This document shows, one piece after another, positions 57,654 to 64,000 of a stretch of DNA of 64,000 nt. A model generated the notes under the pieces. That model had not been told where the DNA came from. It saw nothing but the letters and a program-made list of their open reading frames with translations, and searched no databases. The translations under genes and the position numbers were made by a program. This stretch comes from Onthophagus taurus (lineage: Eukaryota > Arthropoda > Insecta > Coleoptera > Scarabaeidae). The stretch is from assembly GCF_036711975.1 (NCBI RefSeq), contig NC_091975.1:6016501-6080500 (forward strand), given 5' to 3'. Position 1 is the first letter of the stretch, and every line of letters begins with the position of its first letter.

Positions 57654-60600
57654 ATGGGCGGAGAAAGTTACAACATGAATTCATGCCAATTTGACTTTAT
57701 AAAAGAAGAATCATACACAAGAAAAGGTTGCTTCGTAACAACCCCCAAAGCGATTCTTTACGTTATCATTGCGATTATTTCATTGATTATCGTAGCTTTA
57801 GTTATGTACTATTACGGTCCTTATTCTTCAGTTGTTAAGGTAAATTATTCATTATTTTTTCACGGTAAACGATTTTTTCTCACGAGTTAAATCACGTGTA
57901 ATTTATTTTTAGACGATTGAAAAATCCATGGACATTGAGAAACTTCTTAATGATTCAGTAGGAAATATATCCCAAGATATTCGATTACCAAAAGATTTAG
58001 AACCGACTTTTTACCAACTCAAAATAGACCCTAAAATCGGCATCGAAAACCGCGACATTTACGAAGGGGAAGTTACAATTCGATTCAAATGCAAATATAA
58101 AACTAAAACGATCGTTTTAAATGCCGAAAATTTGGATATCAATAACATTGAGGTGTTTCGAATCGATTCATTTCAAAATCGAACGAAAAGGGACGTTTTA
58201 GATAATAACACAAACGAAAATTTAAATGAAATCGTCTCAAATTCCACAAATTTTGATTTATCAAATTCGTCTTTAAATTTTGCGGATTCTGATGGTTTTT
58301 CGACTTTAAATTCAGTTAATGAAGAAATAACAACTATTTCAGGGTTAAATTCTTTTGAATCGACGAGTTTTAGCGACTTAAAATCGACTACGATGGCTTC
58401 TAGGGTTATAGAAAAAGACCGGATGGACAAAAATTACAAAAAATTACCGGGTAAGATAAATTATAGTTGTAGTAAAAATATTTTATTTAATCTTGATATC
58501 TCAATTCGTTCTTAAGATATATTTTTTACAGGGTTAAATTAAAAAACTCGTATCACCGGTGTTTTTAGAAACGAAAGAATTATTTTTGGTGCGTTGAAAC
58601 TGTAAAAAATTTGTAATAAAATGATTTTTATTTCATTTTGATATCTCCATTCGTTCTTAAGATATGATTAGTTAAATAACATTATTTTAACTTAACCTCT
58701 GTAACTACAAGGTTGAACTAAAAAAATCGTATCACCGGGAATTTTCAAAACGAAGGAATTATTTTGGGTGTGTTGAAAATGCATAAAATTTGTAACAAAA
58801 TGGTTTTTATTTCATCTTGATATCTCAATTCGTTCTTAAGATATGATTAGTTAAATTGCATTATTTTGATTTAACCTCAATAACTATAGAGTTCGATTAA
58901 ACAAGTCGTATCACCGATGTTTTTAGAAACGAAGGAATTATTTTGAGTGTGTTGAAAATACATAAAATTTGTAACAAAATGGTTTTTATTTCATCTTGAT
59001 ATCTCAATTCGTTCTTAAGATATTATTAGTTAAATTGCACTATTTTGATTTAACCTCAATAACTATAGAGTTTGATTAAACAAGTCGTATCACCGATGTT
59101 TTTAGAAACGAAGGAATTATTTTTGGTGGGTTGAAACTGTAAAAAATTTGTAGTAAAATGGTTTTTATTTCATCTTGATATCTCAATTCGTTCTTGAGAT
59201 ACCATTCTTTAAATTTCATTATTTTGACTTAACCTCTATAACTACAGGGTTAAATTAAAAAAGCTCGTATCACCGGTGTTTTTAGAAACGAAAGAATTAT
59301 TTTTGGTGGATTGAAATTGTAAAAAATTTGTAATAAAATGGTTTTTATTTCATTTTGATATCTCCATTCGTTCTTAAGATATGATTAGTTAAATTACATT
59401 ATTTTAACTTAACCTCTGTAACTACAAGGTTGAACTAAAAAAATCGTATAACCGGGAATTTTCAAAACGAAAGAATTGTTTTGGGTGTGTTGAAAATGCA
59501 TAAAATTTGTAATAAAATGGTTTTTATTTCATCTTGATATCTCAATTCGTTCTTAAGATATGATTAGTTAAATTGCATTATTTTGATTTAACCTCAATAA
59601 CTACAGAGTTCGATTAAACAAGTCGTATCACCGATGTTTTTAGAAACGAAGGAATTATTTTTGGTGGGTTGAAACTGTATAAAATTTGTAGTAAAATGGT
59701 TTTTATTTCATCTTGATATCTCAATTCGTTCTTGAGATACGATTCTTTAAATTTCATTATTTTGACTTAACCTCTATAACTACAGGGTTAAATTAAAAAA
59801 ATCGTATCATCGGTAATTTTTAAAACGAAGGAATTATTTTGGGGGTGTTGAAAATACATAAAATTTGTAACAAAATGGTTTTTATTTCATCTTGATATCT
59901 CCATTCGTTCTTAAGATATGATTAGTTAAATTGTATTATTTTGATTTAACCTCAATAACTATAGAGTTCGATTAAATAAGTCGTATCACCGGTGTTTTTA
60001 GAAACGAAGGAATTATATTTGGTGGGTTGAAACTGTATAAAATTTGTAGTAAAATGGTTTTTATTTCATCTTGATATCTCAATTCGTTCTTGAGATACGA
60101 TTCTTTAAATTTCATTTTTTAGACTTAAGCTCTATAATTACAGGGTTAAATTAAAAAAACACGTATCACCGGTGTTTTTAGAAACGAAAGAATTATTTTT
60201 GGTGGGTTGAAACTGTAAAAAATTTGTAATAAAATGGTTTTTATTTCATTTTGATATCTCCATTCGTTCTTAAGATATGATTAGTTAAATTACATTATTT
60301 TAACTTAACCTCTGTAACTACAGGGTTGAACTAAAAAAATCGTATCACCGGGAATTTTTAAAACGAAGGAATTATTTTGGGTGTGTTGAAAATGCATAAA
60401 ATTTGTAATAAAATGGTTTTTATTTCATCTTGATATCTCAATTCGTTCTTAAGATATGATTAGTTAAATTGTATTATTTTGATTTAACCTCAATAACTAC
60501 AGAGTTCGATTAAACAAGTCGTATCACCGATGTTTTTAGAAACGAAGGAATTATTTTTGGTGGGTTGAAACTGTAAAAAATTTGTAGTAAAATGGTTTTT

Positions 60601-63600
60601 ATTTCATCTTGATATCTCAATTCGTTCTTGAGATACGATTCTTTAAATTTCATTATTTTGACTTAACCTCAATAACTACAAGATTAAATTAAAAAACGCG
60701 TATCACCGGTGTTTTTAGAAACGAAGGAATTATTTTTGGTGGGTTGAAACTGTAAAAAATTTGTAATAAAATGGTTTTTATTTCATTTTGATATCTCCAT
60801 TCGTTCTTAAGATATGATTAGTTAAATTACATTATTTTGACTTAACCTCTGTAACTACAAGGTTGAACTAAAAAAATCGTATCACCGGGAATTTTCAAAA
60901 CGAAGGAATTGTTTTGGGTGTGTTGAAAATGCATAAAATTTGTAATAAAATGGTTTTTATTTCATCTTGATATCTCAATTCGTTCTTAAGATATGATTAG
61001 TTAAATTGCATTATTTTGATTTAACCTCAATAACTATAGAGTTCGATTAAATAAGTCGTATCACCGATGTTTTTAGAAACGAAGGAATTATTTTGGGTGT
61101 GTTGAAAATACATAAAATTTGTAACAAAATGGTTTTTATTTCATCTTGATATCTCAATTCGTTCTTAAGATATTATTAGTTAAATTGCACTATTTTGATT
61201 TAACCTCAATAACTATAGAGTTTGATTAAACAAGTCGTATCACCGATGTTTTTAGAAACGAAGGAATTATTTTTGGTGGGTTGAAACTGTAAAAAATTTG
61301 TAGTAAAATGGTTTTTATTTCATCTTGATATCTCAATTCGTTCTTGAGATACCATTCTTTAAATTTCATTATTTTGACTTAACCTCTATAACTACAGGGT
61401 TAAATTAAAAAAGCACATATCACCGGTGTTTTTAGAAAACAAAGAATTATTTTTAGTGGGTTGAAACTGTAAAAAATTTGTAATAAAATGGTTTTTATTT
61501 CATTTTGATATCTCCCTTCGTTCTTAAGATATGATTAGTTAAATTACATTATTTTGACTTAACCTCTGTAACTACAAGGTTGAACTAAAAAAATCGTATC
61601 ACCGGGAATTTTCAAAACGAAGGAATTGTTTTGGGTGTGTTGAAAATGCATAAAATTTGTAATAAAATGGTTTTTATTTCATCTTGATATCTCAATTCGT
61701 TCTTAAGATATTATTAGTTAAATTGCACTATTTTGATTTAACCTCAATAACTATAGAGTTTGATTAAACAAGTCGTATCACCGATGTTTTTAGAAACGAA
61801 GGAATTATTTTTGGTGGGTTGAAACTGTATAAAATTTGTAATAAAATGGTTTTTATTTCATCTTGATATCTCAATTCGTTCTTGAGATACGATTCTTTAA
61901 ATTTCATTATTTTGACTTAACCTCTATAACTACAGGGTTAAATTAAAAAAACACGTATCACCGGTGTTTTTAGAAACGAAAGAATTATTTTTGGTGGGTT
62001 GAAACTGTAAAAAATTTGTAATAAAATGGTTTTTATTTCATTTTGATATCTCCATTCGTTCTTAAGATATGATTAGTTAAATTACATTATTTTGACTTAA
62101 CCTCTGTAACTACAAGGTTGAACTAAAAAAATCGTATCACCGGGAATTTTCAAAACGAAGGAATTGTTTTGGGTGTGTTGAAAATGCATAAAATTTGTAA
62201 TAAAATGGTTTTTATTTCATCTTGATATCTCAATTCGTTCTTAAGATATTATTAGTTAAATTGCACTATTTTGATTTAACCTCAATAACTACAGAGTTCG
62301 ATTAAATAAGTCGTATCACCGATGTTTTTAGAAACGAAGGAATTATTTTGGATGTGTTGAAAATACATAAAATTTGTAACAAAATGGTTTTTATTTCATC
62401 TTGATATCTCAATTCGTTCTTAAGATATTATTAGTTAAATTACACTATTTTGATTTAACCTCAATAACTATAGAATTTGATTAAATAAGTCGTATCACCG
62501 ATGTTTTTAGAAACGAAGGAATTATTTTTGGTGGGTTGAAACTATAAAAAATTTGTAGTAAAATGGTTTTTATTTCATCTTGATATCTCAATTCGTTCTT
62601 GAGATACCATTCTTTAATTTTCATTATTTTGACTTAACCTCTATAACTACAGGGTTAAATTAAAAAAACTCGTATCACCGGTGTTTTTAGAAAAGAAAGA
62701 ATTATTTTTGGTGGGTTGAAATTGTAAAAAATTTGTAATAAAATGGTTTTTATTTTATCTTGACATCTCCATTCGTTCTTAAGATATGATTAGTTAAATT
62801 ACATTATTTTGACTTAACCTCTGTAACTATAGGGTTGAACTAAAAAAATCGTATCACCGGGAATTTTCAAAACGAAGGAATTGTTTTGGGTGTGTTGAAA
62901 ATGCATAAAATTTGTAACAAAATGGTTTTTATTTCATCTTGATATCTCCATTCGTTCTTAAGATATGATTAGTTAAATTACATTATTTTGACTTAACCTC
63001 TGTAACTACAAGGTTGAACTAAAAAAATCATATCACCGGGAATTTTCAAAACGAAGGAATTGTTTTGGGTGTGTTGAAAATGCATAAAATTTGTAACAAA
63101 ATGGTTTTTATTTCACCTTGATATCTCAATTCGTTCTTGAGATACGATTCTTTAAATTTAATTATTTTGACTTAACCTCAATAACTACAAGGTTAAATTA
63201 AAAAAGCACGTATCACCGGTGTTTTTAGAAACGAAAGAATTATTTTTGGTGTGTTGAAACTGTATAAAATTTGTAATAAAATGGTTTTTATTTCATCTTG
63301 ATATCTCAATTCGTTCTTGAGATACGATTCTTTAAATTTCATTATTTTGACTTACCTCAATAACTACAAGGTTAAATTAAAAAGCTCGTATCACCGGTGT
63401 TTTTAGAAACGAAGGAATTATATTTGGTATGTTGAAACTGTATAAAATTTGTAATAAAATGGTTTTTATTTCATCTTGATATCTCAATTCGTTCTTGAGA
63501 TACGATTCTTTAAATTTCATTATTTTGACTTAACCTCTATAACTACAGGGTTGAACTAAAAAAATCGTATCACCGCTGTTTCTAGAAACGAAAGAATTAT

Positions 63601-64000
63601 TTTTGGTGTGTTGAAACCGTATAAAATTTGTGATAAAATGGTTTTTATTTCATCTTGATATCTCAAGTCGTTTTTGAGATACGATTTTTTAAATTGCAGT
63701 AGTAGTAGTAGTTTATCCAGCTTTATTTTGACATTGTGTCGTAGCAACTCATTCAACATTTCTTAGGTTCAGGTAGTTTTTAAGTGCCTTAATTTTTTTA
63801 GATGAAATTTTATCAACAACTTTTATAAACATAACAACTCAAAACAACGACCCAGAAAATTTAAAATATTCGATTAGACTCAAAAAAGATTTAGAACAAA
63901 ATAAAGATTATCTGCTCAAAATCAACTTTAAATCGAATATAACAGAAGCGTTTCACGGACTTTATAAAATCATTAGCGATAATAAAAGGTAAAAATAATT
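57654..64000 (+). CDS. M1-family membrane aminopeptidase (aminopeptidase N-like), N-terminal exons
   Basis: Exons 57654-57839, 57913-58450 and 63802-63988 join in frame, and the gene runs off the right edge (donor GTAAAA at 63989). A short cytosolic tail precedes a signal-anchor helix (AILYVIIAIISLIIVALVMY, about residues 34-53), as in type II membrane aminopeptidases. Then come the first beta strands of the M1 N-terminal domain: RLPKDLEPTFYQLKIDPKI, then YEGEVTIRFKCKYKTKTIVL and NAENLDI. Exon 3 has YLLKINFKSNITEAFHGLYK. Between them is a Ser/Asn-rich insertion with many N-glycosylation sequons (about 58200-58400), longer than usual. The zinc-site HExxH is not in the window. Intron 2 (58451-63801) is almost entirely satellite DNA. 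Confidence 0.87.
58475..63700. repeat. Satellite array, 179-bp unit, ~29 copies, inside an aminopeptidase intron
   Basis: TTTTGATATCTC/CTTGATATCTC recurs with GATATCTC at 58640, 58819 and 58998, a 179-bp period. At least three monomer types alternate, told apart after TATCACCG: type A GTGTTTTTAGAAACG, type B GGAATTTTCAAAACG, type C ATGTTTTTAGAAACG. Their order is not random: blocks A-B-C-C' and A-B-C' repeat, a higher-order structure of about 716 and 537 bp. The right end degrades into a TAGTAGTAG run near 63700, and ORF 63556-63759 there is chance. Confidence 0.97.

Overview
The window is nuclear DNA from an insect, most likely a beetle. It is very AT-rich, its genes are split by short introns with GT/AG borders, and it carries two insect odorant receptors, a CG14207/HspB8-type small heat-shock protein, Penelope and LINE debris and long satellites. 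Beetle affiliation is inferred from the style of the receptor C-termini and is not proven.

Layout: (1) 261-2773: a head-to-head pair, RRP8 rRNA methyltransferase (minus, running off the left edge) and the intronless mitochondrial ATPase AFG1L (plus). (2) 2978-7775: retroelement debris (Penelope, two LINEs) between pieces of a partial tandem duplication. (3) 7816-14784: an ABCG half-transporter (minus, 9 exons, 605 aa) with a 171-bp satellite in one intron, followed by a decayed ABCG paralogue exon and a 2.4-kb foldback element. (4) 18519-22661: a Lifeguard/TMBIM membrane protein (minus, 7 exons, 288 aa) whose large intron holds an inverted-repeat element with hammerhead-like sequences. (5) 22997-24419: branched-chain aminotransferase (minus), with a 190-bp satellite upstream. 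(6) 32086-32655 SDHAF2 and 35129-36476 HspB8-like sHSP (both plus). (7) 36778-44581: the ciliary IFT-A subunit TTC21B/IFT139 (minus, 1316 aa), with a pogo element inside a Tc1/mariner-like element in its second intron. Two NATD1-like acetyltransferase genes lie just upstream, one ending 32 bp from the TTC21B start. (8) 46168-57046: two tandem odorant receptors (minus). The second is split by a 6.7-kb transposon with CACTAG termini and a decayed transposase of a family I know only as uncharacterised. (9) 57654-64000: the start of an M1 aminopeptidase (plus), whose second intron is a 179-bp satellite with higher-order structure.

The host genes are unrelated housekeeping, transport, ciliary and sensory genes and form no pathway, although AFG1L, SDHAF2 and BCAT all point to mitochondria. 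Nearly all the novelty lies in the repeats. Exon joins were worked out by hand. For ABCG, TMBIM, SDHAF2, sHSP, TTC21B and both receptors the summed exon lengths are exact multiples of three, which supports those models.
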